This document shows positions 1-6,374 of a DNA stretch of 12,749 bases, in pieces. The notes below the pieces were generated by a model. It worked only from the letters and a program-made list of their open reading frames with translations. It made no database searches and was not told where the DNA came from. This DNA comes from an uncultured Eubacteriales bacterium. Lineage in GTDB: Bacteria > Bacillota > Clostridia > Oscillospirales > Oscillospiraceae. Both the position numbers and the translations under genes were made by a program. The stretch lies in contig USAC01000060.1 in the NCBI GenBank assembly GCA_900552475.1, positions 1 to 12,749 of the forward strand, in the 5' to 3' direction. Position 1 is the stretch's first letter, and every line of letters starts with the position of its first letter.

Positions 1-2
1 AT

Positions 3-77
3 GGCCCGTTGGTCAAGTGGTTAAGACAGAGGCCTCTCACGCCTTTAACATCGGTTCGAATCCGGTACGGGTCACCA
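3..77 (+). tRNA. tRNA-Glu (anticodon CUC)
   Basis: The full cloverleaf can be folded by eye. The acceptor stem pairs positions 3-9 (GGCCCGT) with 67-73 (ACGGGTC), with one G-U pair. The anticodon stem is 29-33 with 41-45, and the seven-base loop 34-40 (CTCTCAC) has U33 followed by anticodon CTC at 36-38, which reads glutamate codon GAG. The T arm shows the classic GGTTCGAATCC. The discriminator is A74 and the CCA end is encoded at 75-77. This isoacceptor suits a GC-rich genome that uses GAG heavily. The gene starts two bases into the window, so its promoter is outside, and it may be the last gene of an upstream tRNA or rRNA cluster. Confidence 0.95.
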
Positions 78-85
78 CTTTTAAC

Positions 86-114
86 TTGACAAAGTGCACA
101 AAATAGGATATAGT
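86..114 (+). promoter_or_regulatory. Sigma-A-type promoter for the 5S rRNA gene
   Basis: A perfect -35 hexamer TTGACA (86-91), a 17-base spacer and a -10 hexamer TATAGT (109-114) lie between the tRNA-Glu gene and the 5S gene. Transcription would start near 121, giving a leader of about 25 bases before the mature 5S end. This indicates that 5S can be transcribed independently of any upstream tRNA or rRNA operon. The same hexamers with the same spacing recur on the minus strand at 5171-5199. Confidence 0.8.
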
Positions 115-146
115 ACAGATTGTTACCGTATTGAGCGGTTTCAATA

Positions 147-261
<115 letters not shown>

Positions 262-263
262 AC

Positions 264-298
264 AAACGGACATCTTTTCGGATGTCCGTTTTCTTTTT
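264..298 (+). terminator. Intrinsic terminator after 5S rRNA
   Basis: An 11-bp stem pairs 264-274 (AAACGGACATC) with 281-291 (GATGTCCGTTT) around a six-base TTTTCG loop and is followed by a T-rich run to 298. It begins three bases after the 5S 3' end, as expected for a Rho-independent terminator of a stable RNA gene. Confidence 0.9.
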
Positions 299-320
299 AT
301 ATCGCTGAAAGCTGCAAGAG

Positions 321-351
321 AAATGCCTCCGGATCATCCGGAGGCATTTCT
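321..351. terminator. Perfect inverted repeat, probable bidirectional terminator
   Basis: Positions 321-333 (AAATGCCTCCGGA) are the exact reverse complement of 337-349, separated by TCA. Both flanks end in A/T, so the hairpin could stop transcription from either side. It lies about 30 bases after the 5S terminator, and the exporter remnant begins immediately after it, so it may have belonged to a gene that is no longer here. The 262-351 stretch holds no other feature that I can see. Confidence 0.65.
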
Positions 352-1600
352 TAGCGGAATCTGTTTTTGCTCATCACCATTATTCTGCTGGTCTTTTCGG
401 CCTTCTCCCGCAATTGGGTGGAGGTGGAGAATGACCAGACCGCGTATCTTCCTGCCTCGGCAACACGCTCGCCGAGACGATCGACAGCGAGGTCAGCGTC
501 ATCATGGTCTATGTGGCGGTCATCATCGTCGCCGTGCTGATTCTGACGTCCCGCACCTACGGTGAGGTGCCGGCGCTGCTGCTGACGTTCATCGCGGCGA
601 TGGTGTTCATGCAGTTCAAAATCGACCCCGACTTGGGCATCTGCCTGATGAAGTCGATCCTCTTCGCGCTGCTGGCGGTATTCATCGTCATGCCGGCTCT
701 GCTCGTGCTGTTCGTGCCGCTGATTGAAAAGACGGAGCATCGCAGCTGGGTTCCGAAAATCTCGTTTGCGGGGCGCTACGCGTGGGCGAGCCGCAAGGTT
801 GTCCCCTTTGTCTTTCTCACGGTGAGCGCGGCCTGCTTCTTCCTCTCGGGCAAATGCCCCTACGCCTATGGCTACAGCAATCTCACCACACCCAAGCTCA
901 ACGAGACGCAGATCGCGGAGAAACTCATCGACGACACCTTCACCACGCCGAACATGCTGGCGTTCGTCGTCCCCGCCGGGGACTATGAAAAAGAGGCCGC
1001 CCTGCTCACGGAGCTTGAGAGCCGCGGGGAGATCGACCACGCCGTCGGCCTTGCCAACACCGAGGCGATGGACGGCTGCATGCTCGCCGACAAGCTGACG
1101 CCGCGGCAGTTTTCGGAGCTTGCGGGGCTGGACTATGAGATGGCGCAGGTCGTCTATGCCGCCGAGCAGGGCGACTACGGCAAGCTCATGGGAAACATCG
1201 CCTCGTACAAGGTGCCGCTCATCGACATGTTCCTCTTCGTCTGCGAGCAGACGGATGCGGGCATCATCCAGCTCGATGCCGAGCAGATGAGCATGCTCTC
1301 GGCCGCGGCACGATCATCTCAATGCTGTTCGTGCTGTTCGTTCTGCCGCAGATTCTGCTGCTCGGCGGCGGACTGGCGGATAAGACCAGCATCTCCATGC
1401 CCACCGCCGCGCGGACGCACCAGTCGCGCGAGCGTGTGTTTGTCGTCGGCCTTGTGACCGGTGAGATCAGCGGCACGGTCAGTGGCCTTGTCCGCGCCAG
1501 CGTCGACGGCAACGTCAACCTGCGCGTCATCTCCGGACGCATCGCGGACGGCGCGCAGCAGGAAAATCCCAGATTGGAGGAGGGCTCCCATGAAGAATAA
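352..1600 (+). pseudogene. MMPL/RND-family exporter, 5'-truncated with internal deletions
   Basis: Pieces of one large multi-pass exporter are found in order in three reading frames. At 355-459 a first membrane helix (ITIILLVFSAF) leads to TAYLPAS, the start of an MMPL periplasmic region. The frame then changes. From about 462 to 1308 come ETIDSEVSVIMVYVAVIIVAVLILTS, helices such as FALLAVFIVMPALLVLF, and a second porter-like region from PYAYGYSNLTTP to LIDMFLFVCEQTD. The frame changes again, and about 1307-1600 encodes GRGTIISMLFVLFVLPQILLLGGGLADKTS and a Thr/Val-rich tail (GEISGTVSGLV). Clostridial MMPL proteins have a first porter domain and several helices where these blocks abut, so at least three internal blocks seem missing. 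The first codons are also absent: the frame opens at a stop (352-354) next to a hairpin. The last codons overlap the next gene by 11 bases, showing an original operon. Assignment to the family is from recalled sequence pattern. Confidence 0.75.
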
Positions 1601-2455
1601 GCTCCCGGCGCGCATCCTCGCCGCCCTGCTCGCGCTGGTGCTGGTGCTGTCACTGTGCCCGATCGCGCTGGCCGCGGAGGCCGAAACCGTCTCCATCGGC
1701 TCTCTGCATCAGCTGCAGGCCTTTGCCAAGCGCTGCGGCGCGGATACCTATTCAAGGGACTGACCGTCGTGCTCACGGACGACATTGACGCGGACGGCGC
1801 CGCCGCCTCTATCCCGATCTTCCTCGGAGACTTCGACGGACAGGGACACAAGATCACCGGCCTTCGCCTGACGGAGAGCTGCTCGGAGTACGACCTTTTC
1901 AGCCGCGTGGAGAGCGGTGCGTCCGTCCGGAACCTCACCGTCGAGGGCGAGGTCATCCCCGCCGGGACGCAGACGGACGTCGGCGGCATCGTCGGCCAGA
2001 TGGTGCCCGACATCACGCTGCGCTTTTCCTCCGGCGGACTCGACGAGCTGCAGACTGAGCTGAACGCGCTGCAGAGTCTCATAAAACGCACGCTCGACGA
2101 CGCACAGTCTGCCTCCGACAGTGTCACCGGCGGCGCCGGGGTGTGGACGCTCACGCTCCCGGCGGACGGAGAGGAGAGCCACACCATCCGCTGGCGCGTT
2201 CCGGCGGACGGCGCGAAGCGCTATACCGTCTACACCGCGGCGGACGGCGGCTGGAAGAAGGCGCAGACCTCCACCGTCGGCAGTTACCTCTGCTTCGCCC
2301 TGCCATCGGACTCCGCGCAGTTTGCCGTCGTTCCCGCCATGCATGCCGCGTGGCAGCTCTGGGCGGCCATTGCGGCGGCGCTCACGGCCATCGCCGCCGT
2401 GATAACGCTCGTTATCCGCAAAAGACGCGCAAAAGCCGCCAAACGCGCGCAATAA
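1590..2455 (+). pseudogene. Secreted GLUG-type membrane-anchored protein, frameshifted and internally deleted
   Basis: A good ribosome binding site (GGAGGAGGG, about 1576-1584) precedes ATG 1590. The product starts with a signal peptide (MKNKLPARILAALLALVLVLSLCPIALAAEA in type) and a stretch SLHQLQAFAKRC. A missing base near 1755 puts TGA at 1761-1763. In the -1 frame the protein continues cleanly from GLTVVLTDDIDADG through FDGQGHKITGLRL, typical of GLUG/right-handed beta-helix leaders, to one GLUG-like unit (VGGIVGQMVPD, near 1980-2010), a helical stretch LDELQTELNALQSLIKRTL, a beta-rich juxtamembrane segment, and a C-terminal helix (LWAAIAAALTAIAAVITLVI) followed by KRRAKAAKR, a stop-transfer anchor. 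The family usually has several GLUG units and a long helical middle; only traces remain. It overlaps the exporter gene and probably worked with it at the cell surface; its substrate is unknown. Confidence 0.72.
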
Positions 2456-2501
2456 ATATAGCCCAGCCGCTTTGCCTATGGCAAAGCGGCTGGGCTATAT
2501 T
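2455..2501. terminator. Bidirectional terminator, 22-bp perfect inverted repeat
   Basis: Positions 2455-2476 (AATATAGCCCAGCCGCTTTGCC is read as A/T-rich base plus GC core) are the exact reverse complement of 2480-2501, with a TAT loop. The stem begins at the last base of the stop codon of the GLUG remnant. It sits between convergent genes, and both flanks are A/T-rich, so it can serve both strands. Confidence 0.9.
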
Positions 2502-2504
2502 ATT

Positions 2505-2527
2505 CCAAAAGGACTTCGCCCTTTTGG
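2505..2527 (-). terminator. Hairpin downstream of the VWA gene
   Basis: CCAAAAGG (2505-2512) pairs with CCTTTTGG (2520-2527) around a seven-base loop, seven bases past the stop codon of the minus-strand VWA gene. It has only a short A/T-rich tail (AATAATATA), so it probably acts together with the larger palindrome just beyond it to end this operon. Confidence 0.55.
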
Positions 2528-2533
2528 ATGAGC

Positions 2534-4237
2534 TTATATGCTTCGGATCTGGTTCTGGATCAGCGTTCCTACCGTGTCGGCGAACTGGTCAAGCGAGCGG
2601 ATGCGGGCATAATTGCGGCCATAGATCGTGTGCGCCGCAGGCAGATCCGTGTCCTCACCCGTGAACACGCAGATGACGGAGACACCGCGCCCCGTCAGGC
2701 CGCGTACCTCGATGGCAGTGTTCTGGACGGCGCTTCCTTCCGTATAGTCGATGAACTCGCCGTCCTGCTCCATCTTCGTGATGTCGTTCGGCTGCGCGTC
2801 CGAGAGGAGGATGAGCAGCTTGTGCTCACAGGGCGAATCGTCCATCCCGCGGCGCAGCGCGCGCAGCGCCAGCCCGTCGCGGTTGCAGCCGGCGGTGAAA
2901 TAGTTGAAGATTTTCTCGTTGCGGTCGGTTTCGTGGTAGTCGCGGTAGCGCGTCACGACGGTGTAGCCGCTGATGGAGCAGAACGACGACACGCGCACGG
3001 GGATATGGCACCGCGTGAGCGCCTCGGCGATCATGTACCCCTGCGCGGCCACGCTCGTCTGCCGCTCCTGCTGCGAGGTGGAGCCGTCGAGCAGGATGTC
3101 GACCGACAGCTCACCGGGGTCGGTCTGCTGCACCCGCGTGAAGATCTTGTCGTCGCGCAGGTAGACCCCGCGCCAGACGCGCCCGCCGTCGAGCGTACCG
3201 CCGGGCGAGCGGACGGTCTCCGGCTGCAGATACGCGAGCATCGCATTCCGGATCCGCGCCGTGAGACGCAGGATGCTCTCACGGTTTCGCTCCGCGTCCG
3301 CGGCGTAGGCGTCGCGGTTGAGCTGCATCCGCGCAAGCGCCTCCTTGCGCCGGGCGTTGGCGAAGCCGCGGATGCTCGGATCCCAGGTGTCCTCGCCGCG
3401 GGCGAAGTACAGGTGGCAGAGCTGGTGCGCGTCGGTGCAGAGCTCGTGCTCGAGCTCCGCCGTCTTGCCGGGGTCGAGCAGCGGCTGGCCGAAGTAATCC
3501 TCCACAAACTTGCGGATCGTCGCCTCCGACTGCGCAAGGCTCTGGTCGCTCAGGCGGCGCTGGATCGCGGCAGAGGCCCCGGCGTCGTGGCCGGTCACGG
3601 TGTGCTCGCTGTAGCCGCGGCCGAAGCGGCGGACGGGTGGCTTGCGGCCGGTGATTCTGCGGAAGAAGCGGCGCAGAAGCGGCGGGCGCGCCCCGGCTAT
3701 GCCCTCCCCGGCCGTAAAGTGATAGTACTTTCCCAGAAAGGCCAGCAGGCGCTCCGTTAGCTCCTCCCCGCTCAGATCGCCCGGAAGCTCCAGCTCGTCG
3801 AGCATGTCCCGCTCCCGCGGCATGAGGTGCACCTTCTCGCCCAGCACGCGGCGAAAGTGCATCTCCTCGAGCAGAATCGGCAGCTCCTCCGTCGGAACGG
3901 GGCCGCTGCGCGCGATGACCTGGCGCGCGTACCGCCGCCGCAGGGCAGGCAGCGCCGGACGGTTCGGCGTCTCGCGCTGATAGACCGCGTTTTCCAGCCC
4001 CAGCCAGAGCAGCTGTTCATAGACTTCCTCATGATCCACATCGCGGATGGCGTCAAAGAGCGCGTCGACTGTCTCAGCGCCATAGCACCGGCGCGCCGCG
4101 CCGATGATGCTGTTCCAGTAGAGGTCGGCGCGGCCGTCCGGGTCGAAGACCTTCAGCGGCGGCTCAAAGCCGTATTCCCGTGCGGCGTTCCAGATGATGT
4201 TGCGCGCGCGGCGTTTTTCTCTGTCCGGAATGTTCAT
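2534..4237 (-). CDS. VWA-domain protein, NorD/CobT-like partner of the AAA+ ATPase
   Basis: The protein is 567 residues with no signal peptide or membrane helix, so it is cytosolic. Residues 1-340 are a charged, mostly helical region of unknown fold. The C-terminal third is a von Willebrand factor A domain with a complete-looking metal site: DGSTS at 384-388, a likely threonine at 448 within FTAGCNRDG, and LLSDAQPND around 477-484. Family knowledge: VWA proteins encoded next to MoxR/NorQ-type ATPases (NorD, CbbO, CobT) act as adaptors that bring the ATPase to a client enzyme, often a metalloenzyme. Its ATG overlaps the ATPase stop codon by four bases (ATGA), so the two are translationally coupled and probably form a complex. 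No client gene is adjacent, so the substrate is unknown. Two hairpins downstream end the unit. Confidence 0.85.
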   Translation of the reverse strand: MNIPDREKRRARNIIWNAAREYGFEPPLKVFDPDGRADLYWNSIIGAARRCYGAETVDALFDAIRDVDHEEVYEQLLWLGLENAVYQRETPNRPALPALRRRYARQVIARSGPVPTEELPILLEEMHFRRVLGEKVHLMPRERDMLDELELPGDLSGEELTERLLAFLGKYYHFTAGEGIAGARPPLLRRFFRRITGRKPPVRRFGRGYSEHTVTGHDAGASAAIQRRLSDQSLAQSEATIRKFVEDYFGQPLLDPGKTAELEHELCTDAHQLCHLYFARGEDTWDPSIRGFANARRKEALARMQLNRDAYAADAERNRESILRLTARIRNAMLAYLQPETVRSPGGTLDGGRVWRGVYLRDDKIFTRVQQTDPGELSVDILLDGSTSQQERQTSVAAQGYMIAEALTRCHIPVRVSSFCSISGYTVVTRYRDYHETDRNEKIFNYFTAGCNRDGLALRALRRGMDDSPCEHKLLILLSDAQPNDITKMEQDGEFIDYTEGSAVQNTAIEVRGLTGRGVSVICVFTGEDTDLPAAHTIYGRNYARIRSLDQFADTVGTLIQNQIRSI

Positions 4238-5148
4238 CCCTCAAACACATCCCCGCAGCCGATCTCCTCGGGGAAGCGCGCCTGAATCACGTCCGTCACC
4301 AGCTGGCGCTCGAACCCGTCGAAGGACTTGTTGATGAGCCCCATCCGCAGCGCGCGGTTGCCCTCGAGCCCCGCGCGCATCAGGCGCACGGACGCGAGCA
4401 GGCCGCGCAGGTCGAGCGGCTTCGTGGAGAGCTCACCGCCGTCGCACTTGCGCTGGATGTCCTGAAACAGGCCCGCGAGCTGTTCGGCCCACGCGCGCTT
4501 CAGCTCCGGGAACTCGCGCCGCAGGAGCTTCACCAGCCCCTCCGCGGTGATCGTGGGCATGTCGATGACCACAAAGCGCGAGGCGAGCGCCTCATTGAGC
4601 TCGCGCGTACCGGCGTAGCCGTAGTTCATCGTCGCGATGAAGCGCGTCGCCTCGTGCAGGCGGATGCGCTCGTAGCCGGGCATGTCGATGGCGCGGCGGA
4701 AGTCGAGCGTCGCGTGCAGCACGGCCAGCGCCTCGTTTTTCGCCATGTTGATCTCATCGAGCACGCCGAAGCCGCCGCACTCCGCGCACTGGTAGATCGG
4801 CCCCTTGCGCAGCGTCACCTCGCCGTCGCGGAACGTGTCCGTCCCGAGGAGGGTGGCCGCGTCGGTGTTGATGTAAAAGGACACATCCCAACTCGGGCGG
4901 CCGAACACGGCGGCAAGATTTTCCGCCAGCACGTTCTTGCCCGTGGCCTTCGGCCCGGCGAGCAGCAGGTTCTCCCCGCACAGCAGCGCCGTCAGCGCCT
5001 CCTCCCAGACGTCCTTGCCGTAATAGAGATATCTCGACACCGGGACGCGGGCGGCAAGCCGCTCCCCGACGGGGTATTTCGCGCGAAAGGCCTCGACCTC
5101 AGCGATGATCTGCGGGCTGACGCCCTCGTCTCTCAAAAAATCCAGCAT
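4234..5148 (-). CDS. MoxR/NorQ-like AAA+ ATPase
   Basis: The protein is 304 residues, the usual size of a single-domain NorQ/CbbQ/MoxR ATPase. Motifs in order: Walker A GPKATGKN (65-72), Walker B GVLDEI (128-133), sensor-1 Asn in ATMNYGY (about 175) and an arginine-finger-like LNEALASRF (Arg 191). A C-terminal helical lid follows. Family members form hexameric rings that remodel or insert metal into a client with a VWA partner, which is the next gene here. Oddly, the Walker A residue after Lys, normally Ser or Thr, is Asn (codon AAC). The start is fixed by a strong GAAGGGGG site about eight bases upstream and a near-consensus promoter just beyond it. The leader is short, about 15 bases. Function of the pair in this organism is not established. 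Confidence 0.88.
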   Translation of the reverse strand: MLDFLRDEGVSPQIIAEVEAFRAKYPVGERLAARVPVSRYLYYGKDVWEEALTALLCGENLLLAGPKATGKNVLAENLAAVFGRPSWDVSFYINTDAATLLGTDTFRDGEVTLRKGPIYQCAECGGFGVLDEINMAKNEALAVLHATLDFRRAIDMPGYERIRLHEATRFIATMNYGYAGTRELNEALASRFVVIDMPTITAEGLVKLLRREFPELKRAWAEQLAGLFQDIQRKCDGGELSTKPLDLRGLLASVRLMRAGLEGNRALRMGLINKSFDGFERQLVTDVIQARFPEEIGCGDVFEG

Positions 5149-5170
5149 GATACATGCCCCCTTCAGCTAC

Positions 5171-5199
5171 ACTATATTTTATCTCGCGGACAATGTCAA
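5171..5199 (-). promoter_or_regulatory. Sigma-A-type promoter of the ATPase-VWA operon
   Basis: On the minus strand, TTGACA (5199-5194), a 17-base spacer and TATAGT (5176-5171) match the consensus at 11 of 12 positions. Transcription would start near 5164, right before the ribosome binding site. The -35 hexamer overlaps the stop codon (5196-5198) of the upstream DUF3592-like gene, so the promoter is embedded in that gene's end. The hexamers and spacing are identical to the 5S promoter at 86-114, which suggests strong constitutive expression. Confidence 0.85.
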
Positions 5200-6236
5200 T
5201 CCATATCCAGGGCTGACGCTTTTTTTCCGTCCCACCAGCCCACAGTTTCCAGAAACGCAAGCACATCGGCCTTGTCCTCCTGCGTGGTATACACATAGAG
5301 CATTATCTGTCCACTGCGGATTTTTGCTGCGAAATTCGTGGGGCTGTCCACGGCATAGACCTGACCAGTAAAGGTATTGCTCTCCGTCACCTCACCGGTG
5401 ATTGGGAGGGTCGCAGCGGCATAGATGCGGCGGCAGCCGTCTGCGGAATCCAGCCTGCAGTAGTCCAACCGCAAGGAGTCCTCATGCACGGAAACAGAGC
5501 GGATCAGCATGGACCCGATGCCCCATCTCTGGCGAACGTCCTCCGTGGAGTCCACAGCGGTGTAGCCGGTCGCCGCTGCGGCATTGCGGAACTCATCCAA
5601 GTCCGCAGCTCCCGACGTGAGGAAAAATTTCACGAAAAGGACAACGGCGACGAACGCAAGGAGCCAGGCCGCAAGCCGGGGCACCCACTGCTTCGCCGGG
5701 ATTTTTGCAATGGCCGTTGAATCAAATCCGGTATCTGTCTCCGAAGCCGATTTCTTCGGCTCCTCTGTGTGCGTCCTTCGCAGAAGGCTGCGAAGCAGCT
5801 CCAGCACCCCGGAGAGGAAAAAGCCCGCCACTGCGATGGCCGTTCCGAAAATCAGAAGAACTACCAGATTGTGGGTGTTGGGAGAGAGGGTCGCCGTGTT
5901 CTCTTCCGGCGCCCCCGGGTTATATTTCACGGTTATGGCAGTGCCGACCAGGCGGGGCGATGACATACGCCCTGTGCGGCCCGTATAGGTTTCTCCGTCC
6001 ACGGCATACTCATACGCCATAATGTAGTAGGTGGTACTGCTGCTATGTGGTGGTGAGGAACTGACTACCTCGCTGGAGACATCCGTGACCGTGGCCTCTG
6101 TGGAGATCCAGTCGTTCTGGCTGGATTGTTCGGCGTAGTCGCCGATCCCGCCCACGAGCAGGTAGACGCCCACGATCATCATCAGATAGCCCATGAACCG
6201 GAAGTATTCGAATAATGTTCTATTCTGTTTCCACAT
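5196..6236 (-). CDS. DUF3592-like membrane protein
   Basis: The product is about 346 residues. A first membrane helix (about 13-32, FMGYLMMIVGVYLLVGGI) is followed by an extracytoplasmic beta-rich segment (about 46-120) with TEATVTDVSSE, YEYAVDGETYTGRTG and VKYNPGAPEE, the typical DUF3592 pattern, then a second helix (about 124-148). A basic linker leads to a third helix (about 186-207) and a C-terminal soluble tail of about 140 residues, which may be outside the cell. I do not recognise the tail. The ATG at 6236 is preferred because the GGGGAG site lies eight bases upstream; the ATG at 6242 would be only two or three bases from it. A and T are more frequent here than in the neighbours. No clear promoter is seen between it and the FakA terminator hairpin. 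Function is unknown; a membrane-stress or envelope role would be a guess. Confidence 0.8.
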   Translation of the reverse strand: MWKQNRTLFEYFRFMGYLMMIVGVYLLVGGIGDYAEQSSQNDWISTEATVTDVSSEVVSSSPPHSSSTTYYIMAYEYAVDGETYTGRTGRMSSPRLVGTAITVKYNPGAPEENTATLSPNTHNLVVLLIFGTAIAVAGFFLSGVLELLRSLLRRTHTEEPKKSASETDTGFDSTAIAKIPAKQWVPRLAAWLLAFVAVVLFVKFFLTSGAADLDEFRNAAAATGYTAVDSTEDVRQRWGIGSMLIRSVSVHEDSLRLDYCRLDSADGCRRIYAAATLPITGEVTESNTFTGQVYAVDSPTNFAAKIRSGQIMLYVYTTQEDKADVLAFLETVGWWDGKKASALDMD

Positions 6237-6252
6237 CTGCATTTCTCCCCTC

Positions 6253-6296
6253 TGAAAAGAGAAAACGGTGCAGCCCCGATCACGGGGTTACACCGT
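6253..6296 (-). terminator. Intrinsic terminator after fakA (or attenuator before the DUF3592 gene)
   Basis: Read on the minus strand, a hairpin spans 6296-6265: ACGGTG pairs with CACCGT, and ACCCCG with CGGGGC, with small internal mismatches. It is followed at once by TTTTCTCTTTT (6264-6254). It is about 80 bases past the fakA stop codon. Because it also lies only about 15 bases upstream of the DUF3592 ribosome binding site and no promoter is evident in between, it might instead attenuate read-through into that gene. Confidence 0.7.
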
Positions 6297-6374
6297 ATCC
6301 CCTCCAAAAAACATTCTTATGAGGCTTTGGCCGTCAGGCCTGATTCTGTTTGATTGCGGCAAGCTGCCGCGCTT

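Noticed and set aside
351..1040. Open frame of 229 codons on the minus strand opposite the exporter remnant
   Set aside because: It is rich in Arg, His, Asp and Gln with no motif, the mark of an antisense frame in GC-rich DNA; the plus strand encodes recognisable membrane helices.
504..1457. Functional 317-residue protein from the middle of the exporter remnant
   Set aside because: The frame starts inside a membrane helix with no ribosome site, and its last 50 or so residues are out-of-frame Cys/Arg/Ser-rich translation after the join near 1310.
1746..1763. Programmed -1 ribosomal frameshift in the GLUG gene
   Set aside because: The site (TTCAAGGGA) is not a slippery heptamer and no stimulating structure is seen; a simple base loss explains it and the rest of the gene is also damaged.
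2528..3760. 410-codon plus-strand frame opposite the VWA gene
   Set aside because: Low-complexity Val/Arg/Ala/Glu composition without domain; the minus strand has a VWA metal site, a start overlap with the ATPase and a terminator.
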